Source: Amycolatopsis acidiphila
GTDB taxonomy: Bacteria > Actinomycetota > Actinomycetes > Mycobacteriales > Pseudonocardiaceae
Direction: 5' to 3'
NCBI RefSeq assembly: GCF_021391495.1
Contig: NZ_CP090063.1
Location: 5,022,001-5,086,000 of the forward strand
DNA length: 64,000 bases
Part shown: one piece after another, positions 1 through 6,950 of the stretch
Layout: every line of letters begins with the position of its first letter
Numbering within the stretch: the first letter of the stretch is position 1
Position numbers and translations under genes: made by a program
Notes under the pieces: generated by a model
Seen by the model: the letters and a program-made list of their open reading frames with translations, nothing else
The model's database searches: none
Told to the model about the DNA's origin: nothing

Positions 1-592
1 CGTGCCGCGCGGCCACGGGCAGCGCCGCCGGGGACGACCCGCCGAAGTACACCGGCGGCACCGGATCCGGGGCCGCCGGCAGGGTCGCCCCCTCGACGCG
101 CAGGTGGTCGCCGTCGAAGTCGAACGGCCGTCCGCTCCAGACGCCCCGCATGACGGTGAGGAACTCCCCGGTCCGGGCGTAGCGCTGGTCGTGGTCGTGC
201 CAGTCCCCGAAACGCCGCTGCTCGACCGAGTCGCCGCCCGTGACGATGTTCAGCAGCAGCCGGCCGTCGGAGATCCGCTGGTAGGTCGCGGCCATCTGCG
301 CCGCCAGCGTCGGGGACAGCACGCCCGGCCGGAAGGCCACCAGGTACTTCAGCCGCCGCGTCTCCCGGATGAGGGCCGCCGTGACGAGCCACGCGTCCTC
401 GCACCACGTGCCGGTCGGGGTCAGCACCCCTTCGAAACCCAGCGCCTCGGCGGCACGGGCGACCTGCGCGAGGTAGCCGATGTCCGGCTCGCGCCGGGCG
501 GCGGGACCCCGCGAAGCGTTGGCGTGGAAGCGTTCCACGATGGTGCGGCTGTCGCCCGAGGTGGGCAGGAACCAGTGCAGCGTGATACTCAT
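1..592 (-). CDS. ssuD: alkanesulfonate monooxygenase SsuD, partial (C-terminus cut by window edge)
   Basis: FMN-dependent two-component monooxygenase of the luciferase-like (LLM) family. It would release sulfite from alkanesulfonates in the cytoplasm using reduced flavin from a separate reductase. The protein begins MSITLHWFLPTSGDSRT, and the HWFLPTSGDSR stretch is typical of SsuD. Downstream blocks such as TGTWCEDAWLV and NIVTGGDSVEQRRFGDWHDHDQRYARTGEF-like residues match the family. The ATG lies five bases after the ssuA stop, so the gene is the last visible member of the ssuCBA-D operon. About 197 codons are present, roughly half of the usual 360-380 residues. The family call is firm; the missing half lies outside the window. 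Confidence 0.93.
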   Translation of the reverse strand, partial: MSITLHWFLPTSGDSRTIVERFHANASRGPAARREPDIGYLAQVARAAEALGFEGVLTPTGTWCEDAWLVTAALIRETRRLKYLVAFRPGVLSPTLAAQMAATYQRISDGRLLLNIVTGGDSVEQRRFGDWHDHDQRYARTGEFLTVMRGVWSGRPFDFDGDHLRVEGATLPAAPDPVPPVYFGGSSPAALPVAARH

Positions 593-596
593 GCGG

Positions 597-1607
597 TCAT
601 CCCCTTGCGGCGGCGAGGTCGGTGGCGTACCGGCGGTCGACGAAGCGAGCGAAGTCGACCTTCCCCGGCAACACCTTGGCTGAGCTGAACGCGTCCGCGA
701 GCTCCTGCTCGGATGCCACGACCGCGTCGTCGAGCGCGACCGGCAGGTCCGGGCCCTTCTGCGCCGCGGCGAGCGTGACCTGCGGGGCGAGGCCGGTGTC
801 GGCCGTCCAGGCCTGGGCCCACTGCTCCCGGTGCGTGTCCGACCAGCGCTCCGCCTTCGCGATCCGCACCACGTAGTCGCGGATCGCGGCGTTCTTCCCG
901 GCGTCGGACAGGGCAGCGCGCCCGGCGACCTGGAAGCTGTAGCCGTTCGCGGTGCCCGTGCCGTCGGCCAGCACGCGCGCACCGGTTTCGAGCTGGGCCT
1001 GGGAGGTGTAGGGGTCCCACACCGCCCACGCGTCGATCCGGTGCTGGGTGAACGCGCTGTAGGCGTCGGCCGGCTGCAGGAACGACAGCTTAACGTCCGA
1101 TGTGGACAGTCCGGCTTTGCGCAGGGTCAGCAGGATCTGCCCGTGCGCCGAGCTGCCTTTCGCCACGCCGATGGTCTTGCCGCGCAGGTCGCCTGCGGTG
1201 TGCAGGGGCGAGTCCGCCGGCACCAGCACGGCGTCGCTCGCGACGTTGCCCTTCGCGGCGCTCACGACGGAGATCTTGCCGTTGGCGGCGGCGGAGAAGA
1301 TCGGCGGCGTGTTGCCGACGCCGCCGATGTCGACCGCCCCGGCCGAGGCGGCCTCCAGCAGCGGCGGACCGGAGGTGAACGTGGACCACTCGATCTTGTA
1401 CGGCAGGTTGTCGAGCAGCCCCGCGGCTTTCAGCAGCGCCTGCGAGTTGCCCTTCTGGTCGCCCACCTTGAGGGTGACCTTCGCCAGCTCGGCCGCGCTC
1501 ACCGAGGGCGGCACGGCGGCCGGCCCCTGCGCTTCGGGAGAGCTGCCGCAGGCGGTCAGGCCGAGCGCGAGCAGGGCCACGACGGCGAAAAGGTTACGCG
1601 AGCGCAT
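597..1607 (-). CDS. ssuA: aliphatic sulfonate ABC transporter substrate-binding lipoprotein
   Basis: Extracellular binding protein that captures alkanesulfonates for the SsuBC importer. The 336-residue protein has a lipoprotein signal (MRSRNLFAVVALLALGLTAC), so Cys20 would be the lipidated residue. The mature part is a NMT1/SsuA-type type II binding fold with GAVDIGGVGNTPP and GKTIGVAKGSSAHG blocks. The ATG overlaps the end of ssuB by 14 bases, which indicates translational coupling. Order ssuC-ssuB-ssuA-ssuD on one strand supports sulfonate rather than taurine or nitrate use; the exact ligand is inferred from context. Confidence 0.93.
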   Translation of the reverse strand: MRSRNLFAVVALLALGLTACGSSPEAQGPAAVPPSVSAAELAKVTLKVGDQKGNSQALLKAAGLLDNLPYKIEWSTFTSGPPLLEAASAGAVDIGGVGNTPPIFSAAANGKISVVSAAKGNVASDAVLVPADSPLHTAGDLRGKTIGVAKGSSAHGQILLTLRKAGLSTSDVKLSFLQPADAYSAFTQHRIDAWAVWDPYTSQAQLETGARVLADGTGTANGYSFQVAGRAALSDAGKNAAIRDYVVRIAKAERWSDTHREQWAQAWTADTGLAPQVTLAAAQKGPDLPVALDDAVVASEQELADAFSSAKVLPGKVDFARFVDRRYATDLAAARG

Positions 1608-2304
1608 GATCGGTCACTCCCAGATCGGTCAGTACCGCGGCGCGGACATCGAGCAGGTCGCCGAGTCTCCTGGGGCGGGACGGGGCGAGCACGTGCTCGG
1701 CGAGGATGTGCCCGTCGCCGAGCACGAGCACCCGGTCGGCCAGCACCAGCGCCTCGTCCACGTCGTGGGTCACCAGCAGGACACCGGGCCGGTGCTCCTG
1801 CCACAGGTCCTCGACCAAGCCCTGCATCGCGAGTCTCGTCAGCGCGTCCAGCGCGCCGAACGGCTCGTCGAGCAGCAGCAGGTCCGGCTCGCGCACCAGT
1901 GCCCTGGCCAGCGACACCCGTTGCGCCTCACCACCGGACAGCGTCCGCGGCCAGGCGTCGGCGTGGGTGGCGAGCCGCACCTCCGACAGTGCGCGCCCGG
2001 CCAGGTCCCGGTCGCGGTTGTGTTCGCCGAGGCCGAGCACGACGTTGCGCCACACCCGGCGCCACGGCAGCAGCCGCGGCTGCTGGAAGGCGACCGACAC
2101 GGTGCCGGTGACCCGCACCTGCCCCTCGACCGCGCGGTCCAGCCCCGCGAGAATCTTCAGCAGGGTGGACTTCCCGGACCCGCTGCGGCCGAGCAGGGCG
2201 ACGAACTCGCCCCGGCCGATGTCCAGGTCCACCTCGGACAGCACGACACGGTCGCCGAACCGCTTGGTCAGCCCGCCCACCCGCGCGATCAGTTCCCTCG
2301 CCAC
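1594..2304 (-). CDS. ssuB: aliphatic sulfonate ABC transporter ATP-binding protein
   Basis: ATPase subunit that powers the sulfonate importer at the inner face of the membrane. The 236-residue protein has Walker A GRSGSGKST (about 39-47), a Q-loop at FQQPRLLPW, the signature LSGGE (122-126), Walker B LLLLDEP (142-148) and the switch histidine in LVTHDVDEA. I place the start at a GTG (VARELIARVGG) that overlaps the 3' end of ssuC by 16 bases, because an ABC core begins immediately after it. The frame is open far upstream, but that part is the shadow of ssuC. Confidence 0.92.
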   Translation of the reverse strand: MARELIARVGGLTKRFGDRVVLSEVDLDIGRGEFVALLGRSGSGKSTLLKILAGLDRAVEGQVRVTGTVSVAFQQPRLLPWRRVWRNVVLGLGEHNRDRDLAGRALSEVRLATHADAWPRTLSGGEAQRVSLARALVREPDLLLLDEPFGALDALTRLAMQGLVEDLWQEHRPGVLLVTHDVDEALVLADRVLVLGDGHILAEHVLAPSRPRRLGDLLDVRAAVLTDLGVTDHALA

Positions 2305-3113
2305 CGCAGCGCCCTCCGTTCGATGAGCCGGACCAGCGCGTCGGTGGCCAGTCCCAGCAGCGCGTAGACGACCAGTCCCACGACGACCACGTCCGTCCGC
2401 AGGAAATCGCGCGCGTTGTTGATGAGGTAGCCCAGCCCCGCGTCGGCGTTGACCGTCTCCCCCACGATCAGCGCGAGCCAGGCCACGCCCAGCGACTGGC
2501 GCAATCCCACCAGCGTCTGGGGCACCGCGGACGGCAGCACGACGTGCACCAGCCGCTCCCAGCGCGTGTAGCCCAGCGCCGTCGCCGCCTCCAGCAGGTC
2601 CGGGTCGACGCCGCGGATACCCGAATACACGTTGAGGTACAACGGGAAGAGCACGCCGAGCGCGACCAGCAGGATCTTGGGTTCCTCGCCGATGCCGAAC
2701 CACAGGATGAACAACGGGATCAGGCCGAGGAACGGCAGGGTGCGCAGCATCTGCACCGGTGGGTCGATCAGCACACCGGCCCAGGTGGACAGTCCGGCCG
2801 CGATCCCGAGCACCAGCGCCAGGCCCGCGCCGAGCACGAACCCCGCACCGACCCGCCCCACGGAGATGACGAAGGCGTCGCCGAGCTCTCCGGAGCGGGC
2901 GGTCTCGACGCCCGCCTGCAGGACGGTCCACGGTGAGCTCAGCTTGTCCGGCGGCAGCAGCCCGGCCGAGCTGGCCACCTGCCACAGCGCGAGCAGCACC
3001 AGCGGGCTGAGCCAGCGGCGCAGATCGGGGACGCGGCGGCGTCTGCGCGGCGGCGGCGGTCGTTCGCCGGCGTGCTCGGCGCGGGTGAGCACGCTCGTGG
3101 CGGTGGTCGACAT
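2289..3113 (-). CDS. ssuC: aliphatic sulfonate ABC transporter permease
   Basis: Membrane subunit of the sulfonate importer, BPD_transp_1 family, about 274 residues with roughly six membrane helices. The EAA loop is visible around EAATALGYTRWERLVHVVLP, cut here into its family-typical EAA and G-x-x-x-x-x-x-x-x-x-LP elements. First gene of the ssuCBAD operon. I use the ATG (MSTTATSVLTRAEHAG) with GGGGAG six bases upstream. An in-frame GTG at 3224, with AAGGAG four bases upstream, would add a basic 37-residue extension and cannot be excluded. Confidence 0.9.
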   Translation of the reverse strand: MSTTATSVLTRAEHAGERPPPPRRRRRVPDLRRWLSPLVLLALWQVASSAGLLPPDKLSSPWTVLQAGVETARSGELGDAFVISVGRVGAGFVLGAGLALVLGIAAGLSTWAGVLIDPPVQMLRTLPFLGLIPLFILWFGIGEEPKILLVALGVLFPLYLNVYSGIRGVDPDLLEAATALGYTRWERLVHVVLPSAVPQTLVGLRQSLGVAWLALIVGETVNADAGLGYLINNARDFLRTDVVVVGLVVYALLGLATDALVRLIERRALRWRGN

Positions 3114-3318
3114 CGGTCTCTCCCCAGGGGCCTGGAAGGGCGTGCAAGGGCGAGAGCCATGCAACAGCGACCGGCGAAGGGGAGTCAACGCCTCCCGGAG
3201 TCTGGACGCACCGCTCCGGAACACCGAACTCCTTGACAGTCAAGGCCTCCACGACCACACCGTGGCACCGCGCGGTTCCGCCCGCGGGCACGGCCAGGTG
3301 ATCAAGGAGTGGGACGGG
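3114..3318. promoter_or_regulatory. divergent control region between ssuC and the leader peptide/thiosulfate transporter
   Basis: This stretch separates two divergent sulfur-uptake units and so should hold both promoters. It contains a perfect 11-bp palindrome TTGACAGTCAA at 3233-3243, and read on the minus strand two TTGACT hexamers that could serve as -35 elements for ssuC. A sulfur-responsive repressor site is an inference; no known operator sequence was recognised. Confidence 0.4.
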
Positions 3319-3345
3319 ATGCGGCACTCCTGCGCCTGCTCTTAA
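3319..3345 (+). CDS. candidate cysteine-responsive leader peptide MRHSCACS
   Basis: An eight-codon open frame, ATG to TAA, encodes MRHSCACS with a Cys-x-Cys core. It has a strong ribosome site, AAGGAG nine bases before the ATG, and ends 43 bases before the start of the YeeE/TsuA-type transporter. Short leaders with clustered cysteine codons are known to act as cysteine-responsive attenuators of sulfur genes in mycobacteria. Here the same role is inferred from the codon content, the ribosome site and the downstream sulfur transporter. Too short to be supported by homology alone. Confidence 0.5.
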   Translation: MRHSCACS

Positions 3346-3388
3346 CGTGGGGCATGGTTTGTCCCCTCGAAACCGGTATGGAGCAGTG

Positions 3389-4660
3389 ATGTCCGCCACG
3401 ACCGATCGCCCGCCAGCGGGCCGGTTCCTGCTGTCCTCCCCCACCTCGTGCGCCGCGCCCACCCCGGCGCCGGAAGGGCCGGTCCGCGTGGTGCCGCTCG
3501 TCGTCGCCGCCGTGCTCGCGGTGGCCGCGAGCTGGTACGTGTGGGCCTCCTACGGCGGGAAGTTCGGCATCCTGCTGGTGCTCGGGCTGTTCCTGGGCCT
3601 CGCGTTGTTCCACTCGCGGTTCGGGTTCACCTCCGCCTGGCGGCAGCTGATCGCGGTGGGCAACGGCGAGGGGCTGCGTGCGCACGCGTTGCTGCTCGGC
3701 ACCGCGGCGACCCTGATCGCGCTCATCGCCGGCACCGGCGCCGGCCTGTTCGGGGCCACGCCGAAGATCACCGCGAGCCCGATCGGCCTCGGCCTGTTCG
3801 CCGGTGCGACGCTGTTCGCGATCGGCATGCAGCTGGGCGGGGCGTGCGCCTCGGGCACCCTGTTCGCCGTCGGCGCCGGGCAGTCGACGATCGTGCTGAC
3901 GCTCGCCGGGTTCGTCGCCGGGTCGGTGTTCTACACCTGGGCCTACCCGATCTTCACCGGCTGGCCCCAGGTCTCGGGCTTCCTGCTCGCCGACCACGTG
4001 GGCTGGTGGGGTTCCTGGGCCGTCACCATCGCCGTGCTGGCACTGATCGTGGTGGTGACCCGTGTCGTGCAGGCCCGCCGCACGCCACCGCCGCTCGACG
4101 CCGTGCCGACCGCGCGCGGGTTCGCCCGGACCTACCGGGGAGCCTGGCCGCTGCTGGTGGGCGCGGTCGTGCTGGGCGTGCTGGCGGCCGCGGTCGTGCT
4201 GGTCTCCGGCGGCACCTGGGGTGTCACGTTCGCCTTCGCGCTGTGGGGTGCGAAACTGCTGCAGCTGCTCGGGCTGCACCCCGAGACCTGGGAGTTCTGG
4301 CAGGCCTCCAGCAACGCCAAGTCCCTCTCGGGTCCGATTTGGACGGACAAGACGAGCCTCACCGACATCGGCATCATCCTCGGTGCCGCGGTCGCCGCCG
4401 CGCTCGCGGGCACGTGGAAGATCCGTGCGGAGATCCCGTGGCGCACGGCCGTCGCCGCGGTGCTGGGCGGTGTGCTGATGGGCATCGGTGCACGGCTGGC
4501 CGGCGGCTGCAACATCGGCGCCTACCTCGCCGGCATCTCCACCGGCAGCCTGCAGGGCTGGCTGTGGGGTCTGTTCGCCCTCGGTGGCACCTGGATCGGG
4601 CTCAAGCTGCGCCCGCTGTTCGGGCTGACCAACCCCGTGCCCTCCGACGGGGTGTGCTGA
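3389..4660 (+). CDS. YeeE/YedE (TsuA-type) thiosulfate/sulfur-compound transporter
   Basis: Polytopic membrane protein of 423 residues, family YeeE/YedE, whose studied member TsuA takes up thiosulfate through a relay of cysteines. The two repeats each carry a conserved cysteine loop, GGACASGT in the first half and GGCNIGAYLAG in the second. About nine to eleven helices can be seen. The ATG (MSATTDRPPAG) has GGAG seven bases upstream. It follows the Cys-x-Cys leader peptide and is divergent from the ssu operon, which supports inorganic sulfur uptake. A strong hairpin terminator follows. The precise substrate is inferred. Confidence 0.88.
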   Translation: MSATTDRPPAGRFLLSSPTSCAAPTPAPEGPVRVVPLVVAAVLAVAASWYVWASYGGKFGILLVLGLFLGLALFHSRFGFTSAWRQLIAVGNGEGLRAHALLLGTAATLIALIAGTGAGLFGATPKITASPIGLGLFAGATLFAIGMQLGGACASGTLFAVGAGQSTIVLTLAGFVAGSVFYTWAYPIFTGWPQVSGFLLADHVGWWGSWAVTIAVLALIVVVTRVVQARRTPPPLDAVPTARGFARTYRGAWPLLVGAVVLGVLAAAVVLVSGGTWGVTFAFALWGAKLLQLLGLHPETWEFWQASSNAKSLSGPIWTDKTSLTDIGIILGAAVAAALAGTWKIRAEIPWRTAVAAVLGGVLMGIGARLAGGCNIGAYLAGISTGSLQGWLWGLFALGGTWIGLKLRPLFGLTNPVPSDGVC

Positions 4661-4674
4661 CCCTTCCGCACGAA

Positions 4675-4708
4675 GAAGCCCCGCGCCGTCGCCTCGGCGC
4701 GGGGCTTC
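4675..4708. terminator. bidirectional hairpin terminator
   Basis: A perfect 13-bp stem, GAAGCCCCGCGCC paired with GGCGCGGGGCTTC around an 8-base loop, lies between the convergent ends of the transporter gene (stop at 4660) and the small secreted protein gene (stop at 4721). There is no clear T run, as is common for actinobacterial terminators. Confidence 0.8.
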
Positions 4709-4720
4709 CTCGTGCCCGGC

Positions 4721-4960
4721 TCAGGAACCGAGGCTGGGCAGGATCTTGCCGGGGACCGCGTTCACCGAGCGGACCAGGCCCAGCACCGGCACGCCGAGCG
4801 GGGCGAACGTGTAGATGTTGTTCAGCCCGCCGGTGTCCGGCTCGTCGACGACGGCCACCCCGCCGTCGCCTTCGGCGGCCAGCGCGGGCACGGCCGCGCC
4901 GGCCAGCGCCAGGCTCGCCAGCGCGGTCACCGCGAGCCCGCGGGCCAGGGTCTTCCTCAT
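4721..4960 (-). CDS. small secreted protein, last gene of exported operon
   Basis: A 79-residue protein with a classical signal peptide (basic MRKTLARG, hydrophobic core, AxA site at PALAA near residue 30). The mature part is about 50 residues and contains GLNNIYTFAPLGVPVLGLV, with no cysteines. The ATG has GGAAAGGAAG just upstream. I do not recognise the family. It follows a second small secreted protein gene by 29 bases and ends at the terminator, so it is probably co-transcribed with the propeller and membrane genes at 5224-8792. Confidence 0.7.
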   Translation of the reverse strand: MRKTLARGLAVTALASLALAGAAVPALAAEGDGGVAVVDEPDTGGLNNIYTFAPLGVPVLGLVRSVNAVPGKILPSLGS

Positions 4961-4989
4961 GGGTTCTTCCTTTCCTCGAAGGGAACTTC

Positions 4990-5196
4990 TCAGCCGGCCA
5001 GGTAGGTCAGCAGGCTGTCGACCGGGCCCAACGCCCCCGCGGGCAGGCCGATCGTGGGGTCGAGCAGCGAACCGGCATCGACGCCCGGCACCACCCAGAC
5101 CGGGATCTCGTCGGCACTCGCGACCCCGCCGCCGAGCGCCAGCACGGCGGCACCTGCCACGCCCGCGACGAGCACCCGTGAAAACGCTCTCCGCAC
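4990..5196 (-). CDS. small secreted protein
   Basis: A 68-residue protein with a signal peptide (VRRAFSRVLVAGVAGAAVLA, cleavage likely after VASA near 28). The mature part is only about 40 residues and ends GLPAGALGPVDSLLTYLAG, an amphipathic-looking tail. The GTG start has AGAAAGGAG upstream. It sits 27 bases after the large membrane protein gene and 29 before the next small secreted gene; both small proteins share a length, a hydrophobic Leu/Gly/Pro-rich tail and lack of cysteine, so they may be partners. Function unknown. Confidence 0.68.
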   Translation of the reverse strand: MRRAFSRVLVAGVAGAAVLALGGGVASADEIPVWVVPGVDAGSLLDPTIGLPAGALGPVDSLLTYLAG

Positions 5197-5223
5197 CCTT
5201 TCTCCTTTCTGCCACCCCGCCCG

Positions 5224-6873
5224 TCATTCGAGCGGGAAACTCACCGGAACGACCGTGGCGTCCGGAATCCAGTGGCCCGCGCCCTCGCCGAACATCGGCA
5301 TCCCGGGCGCGTGCGGCTGTCCTGGGTTCATCGGCATCGCGTTGACCTGTGCCGAGGCGTAGAGCTGCACCTTCGCGTTCTGCTCGCTCGTGCCCAGCCA
5401 CGACCGGAACCCGTCCACGGTCGGGCTTTCGCCACCGAAGGCGTCCTCGAGCGCGACGGCATAGCTCACCGCGCTCTGGTCGCGCGGGTCGAACCGCAGC
5501 GGGACCGTCGACGCCGAAACGGTGTTCACGACCGGCCCGGTCAGCAGCCAGGGCGCCAGATAGAGCCCGTAGGTGTACGTCGGCGCGGACCGTTGTGCCT
5601 GCGCCGCCTGGGTCAGCGTGGTGTAGGCGGCGGACCAGCCCGACACCACGACCAGCGCCGCCTTCTCCGCCGGCGCGTCGACGACCCGTAAACCCTGCTG
5701 CCGAGCCGAAGTCCGGACCACGTCCGCCGCCGCGGCACCCCGTCGCGAGGAGTCGGCGACGAGCTGGATCGTGTCGGTGTGCCGGGTGCCGAGGAACGTC
5801 ACGAGCTTGCGCAACGCATCGGCGTCCTGTTCGGACAGTCGGTCCGCGGGGCAGGCCGCCACCGCGTCCCTGCGACCGGCGACCAGCGCGCCCAGTGTCG
5901 CCGACGCGCATTCCGGCGAGTCCGGATCGGTCGCCACCGCCGCGCCTTCGCCGGTGTCCACCGCGACCGAAGCCGCCGCCGTTCCCTTGCTGATCCGCAG
6001 CGTGCTGCGGCCGCCCGGCAGATCGACGTCCGCCCAGAAGCCGTCGGCGCCGGGCCGGGCCGTCGCGGGTACCCCGGCCACCGCCACCCCGGCGCCCGCC
6101 GAGGCGGGCACGTGCACCAGGTTCCGTCCCGGCCGCTGCGGGCTGACCAGCACCGGAACGTCCTGCCCTCCGAGCGAGGCCGTCGTCAGCAACCCGGTGC
6201 CGGGCACCGGGAGGTCCGCCGGGTGCGGGAGCGCCACGAACGTCGTCCAGGCGAGGAACGCGACCGCGACCCCGGCCACCGCCACCCGTCTCCCGCGCAG
6301 CGCGAGGGCGGCGAGCGGGAACACCACGACCGCGACCAGCGACAGGCCGAACAAGCTCTCGTAGAGCCGCCGGTCGAACGCCACGCCCGACAGCAGGAGC
6401 TGCGCCGCCCCCGCCACGGCGAGCAACAGGCCCAGCGACAACGTGAGCGCCGCGTAGCGTGGCGGCTTTTCCTTCAGCTGAGCCAATCCGAACCACGCGG
6501 TCGCCCCGCCGACGTACACCGTGTCGGCGGCGAACTCCAGCTCCGAACTGCCCAGCGAGGTCTCCACGACGACCAGCACCAGCAACGCCAGCGCCAACCA
6601 CCGGGCCGCCGCGGGCCACCGCACCAGCAGCAGCGGCACAGCCAGCACGAGCAACGCGTGCGCGACCGCGCTGACGACGTTGACGTCGAAGAAGACCGCC
6701 GACGCCGCGGCCAGCACGGCCGACGCCCCGGCGACGGCGAACCGCGGCTTCGCGCCGAACAGACCGCCGCCCGCCACCACCGCCGTCGCCAGCAGCAAGA
6801 TCAGCCGCACCAGCAGCGCGGTCAGGTCCAGCCCGGCCGACCCCGTCGCGGCAGTCGTATCGTGATGCATCAC
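5224..6873 (-). CDS. CopD-like membrane protein with large extracellular domain and Met/His-rich tail
   Basis: A 549-residue protein. The first about 215 residues hold eight or so membrane helices, and two of them (LLVRLILLLATAVVAGGG and FAADTVYVGGATAWFGLA) recall the core of CopD copper-import proteins. The remaining 330 residues look extracytoplasmic, with two cysteines and a C-terminal stretch containing NAMPMNPGQPHAPGMPM, which is rich in Met and His as in copper-handling proteins. Start is GTG at 6873 or the ATG three bases later. It lies between the secreted propeller gene and two small secreted genes on one strand. A copper role is inference; no enzyme motif was seen. Confidence 0.65.
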   Translation of the reverse strand: MMHHDTTAATGSAGLDLTALLVRLILLLATAVVAGGGLFGAKPRFAVAGASAVLAAASAVFFDVNVVSAVAHALLVLAVPLLLVRWPAAARWLALALLVLVVVETSLGSSELEFAADTVYVGGATAWFGLAQLKEKPPRYAALTLSLGLLLAVAGAAQLLLSGVAFDRRLYESLFGLSLVAVVVFPLAALALRGRRVAVAGVAVAFLAWTTFVALPHPADLPVPGTGLLTTASLGGQDVPVLVSPQRPGRNLVHVPASAGAGVAVAGVPATARPGADGFWADVDLPGGRSTLRISKGTAAASVAVDTGEGAAVATDPDSPECASATLGALVAGRRDAVAACPADRLSEQDADALRKLVTFLGTRHTDTIQLVADSSRRGAAAADVVRTSARQQGLRVVDAPAEKAALVVVSGWSAAYTTLTQAAQAQRSAPTYTYGLYLAPWLLTGPVVNTVSASTVPLRFDPRDQSAVSYAVALEDAFGGESPTVDGFRSWLGTSEQNAKVQLYASAQVNAMPMNPGQPHAPGMPMFGEGAGHWIPDATVVPVSFPLE

Positions 6874-6891
6874 AGGCCTTTCGAGCAGGGT

Positions 6892-6940
6892 GGGAAGCCG
6901 GCTTCTTGCCGCCTTGGCCGCGGCAGGAAGCCGGCTTCCC
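6892..6940. terminator. strong intergenic hairpin built from two 12-bp palindromes
   Basis: Two 20-base arms (6892-6911 and 6921-6940) pair with one mismatch. Each arm itself contains the perfect palindrome GAAGCCGGCTTC (6894-6905 and 6927-6938). It lies in the 77 bases between the propeller gene and the membrane protein gene. It could lower read-through from the first gene, or be a tandem protein-binding site; both fit. Confidence 0.6.
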
Positions 6941-6950
6941 GGCTAGCGGG

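Noticed and set aside
3233..3243. TTGACAGTCAA palindrome as a CysR or CymR-like operator.
   Set aside because: Symmetry is seen, but no known sulfur-regulator consensus was matched, so it is kept only as part of the control region.
1594..3462. 622-codon minus frame that includes ssuB.
   Set aside because: The first 386 codons are a shadow of ssuC. The ABC ATPase begins at the GTG at 2304.
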